A DNA stretch of 16,368 nt from Verrucomicrobiota bacterium (GTDB lineage Bacteria; Verrucomicrobiota; Verrucomicrobiae; Limisphaerales; UBA11358). The notes under the pieces were generated by a model. It had not been told where the DNA came from, ran no database searches, and saw only the letters and a program-made list of their open reading frames with translations. Shown here piece after piece: positions 15,786 through 16,368 of this stretch. Every line of letters starts with the position of its first letter. Position 1 is the first letter of the stretch. The stretch spans positions 1 to 16,368 of the forward strand of contig JACZKP010000055.1 of NCBI GenBank assembly GCA_014860005.1, given 5' to 3'. Both the position numbers and the translations under genes were made by a program.

Positions 15786-15810
15786 GCGAAATGTCAGCGA
15801 AATGTCAGCG
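15786..15810. repeat. 11-bp tandem repeat, 2.3 copies
   Basis: GCGAAATGTCA occurs at 15786-15796 and again at 15797-15807, followed by GCG. It lies just outside the left end of the second family A element, eight bases before AATGCCTC. Confidence 0.85.
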
Positions 15811-15817
15811 TCGGCGC

Positions 15818-15989
15818 AATGCCTCAGTCTTGCTCAGCGAAAACGCTTGTAGCGCAGGATTCCATCCTGCCGTATCGCGGATTGGAAATCCGCGGGCCTT
15901 GGCAAGCGCCGGTGTTTCCCAGCGTTCGGCCGGTCTGCCGAATGGAATTCGGCGATACAGCAGGTTGGAAACCTGTATAGCTACGAGGC
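15818..15989. repeat. MITE-like palindromic element, family A copy 2 (about 172 bp, right end degraded)
   Basis: The left end AATGCCTCA (15818-15826) matches copy 1, and the shared text continues through AAAACGCT and GTAGCGCAGG. The same four hairpins are present at 15854-15870, 15877-15893, 15937-15953 and 15960-15976. The right end keeps only GAGGC (15985-15989) of the terminal repeat. Compared with copy 1, hairpin 1 has changed T-A to A-T and hairpin 4 has changed A-T to G-C, both as paired substitutions. In hairpin 2 the loop has changed from TTC to GGA. Confidence 0.85.
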
Positions 15990-16066
15990 CGCGCCGTCGT
16001 ACCGCACACAACAAAGTGTGAAATATCCGGATTAGAGCTCATGCCTTTCGGGAATTGGACGGTCCT

Positions 16067-16233
16067 GTCCCGGAGGGACATTGTGAAAATCGCCCAGCGT
16101 TTCAACGCTGGGTTGCGCGATCCAAAACCAGCGAGTCCCAGCGGGACGAAAGGGCATCGCGTTGCCGGGCCGGCTTTCTGCCGTCCCTCCGGGACTTGTC
16201 CCGCTTGTCGGCTCAACCCAGCGTTGAAACGCT
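16067..16233. repeat. Nested palindromic element, family D (about 167 bp)
   Basis: The 19-base arms AGCGTTTCAACGCTGGGTT (16096-16114) and AACCCAGCGTTGAAACGCT (16215-16233) are perfectly complementary. Local hairpins also exist: GTCCC-GGA-GGGAC (16067-16079), CCCAGCGTT-TC-AACGCTGGG (16093-16112), GTCCC-AGC-GGGAC (16135-16147) and GTCCC-TCC-GGGAC (16183-16195). It is non-coding, with no second copy in the window. Confidence 0.85.
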
Positions 16234-16368
16234 TGTCATTACCCACATCTTTTCAAACTTGTTTTAGCGCATCTGATTAGCACTCTGGTTTGCGGATCGG
16301 CGATGCTGCGGCACGCCGGGTCGGTTCCTCACCGGTGGGTTTATGAGCACGCTGCTGCTACCGCCTGG

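Larger units (their letters stand above)
15687..16368. other. Gene-free interval at the right edge, filled with repeats
   Basis: These 682 bases include a short tandem repeat (15786-15810), the second family A element (15818-15989) and a different nested palindrome (16067-16233). No open frame with protein character was found. The last 108 bases (16261-16368) contain an ATG at 16343 and, on the minus strand, two frames that could be gene ends, but none can be judged from so little sequence. Confidence 0.55.

Noticed and set aside
16261..16368. Possible gene start (ATG at 16343) or minus-strand gene end (TAA or TGA readings) at the right edge
   Set aside because: Fewer than 36 codons are visible in any reading and none shows a family pattern.
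1..16368. CRISPR array, tRNA, rRNA, phage or toxin-antitoxin system
   Set aside because: No regularly spaced direct repeats, no cloverleaf-like sequence with T-loop GGTTCGA text and no phage, nuclease or toxin-like product was found on either strand.

Overview
The window is about 60% GC by eye. It looks like chromosomal DNA of a verrucomicrobial bacterium, probably of the Pedosphaera/Limisphaera kind. That placement rests on the gene mix (neutral-ceramidase-fold secreted enzyme, beta-helix protein with a CBM6 module, stand-alone CBM48 protein, MoxR/DUF58/transglutaminase cluster) and on the many nested-hairpin intergenic repeats I associate with that group. It is inferred from style, not from a marker gene.

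Layout, left to right. (1) 1-847, minus strand: a small four-helix membrane protein overlaps by ATGA a conserved protein of unknown function that runs off the left edge; the end of the membrane gene carries a long hairpin. (2) 848-1539: gene-free, with three palindromic repeats. (3) 1540-3108, minus: SLC13/DASS anion symporter, divergent from (4) 3252-4661, plus: secreted neutral-ceramidase-like hydrolase lacking the usual serine. (5) 4746-7019, minus: secreted beta-helix protein with a CBM6 inserted in it. (6) 7020-7448: a 191-bp MITE-like element and a terminator. (7) 7449-9789, minus: DegT/DnrJ/EryC1/StrS aminotransferase followed by a Gfo/Idh/MocA oxidoreductase, each with its own intrinsic terminator; the pairing suggests amino- or keto-sugar metabolism. 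(8) 10097-14735, plus: MoxR ATPase, DUF58 protein and membrane transglutaminase (TgpA-like), a classic trio. (9) 14849-15349, plus: tRNA adenosine deaminase tadA, convergent with a 105-residue CBM48 protein at 15369-15686, minus. (10) 15687-16368: gene-free, with a second copy of the MITE-like element and a different large palindromic element.

The protein-coding content is largely ordinary. The strongest unexplained signal is the non-coding repeats. They are built from short perfect hairpins with 3-base loops nested between outer inverted arms. Comparing the two copies of one family, and the two halves of another, shows paired compensatory substitutions that keep each local hairpin intact.
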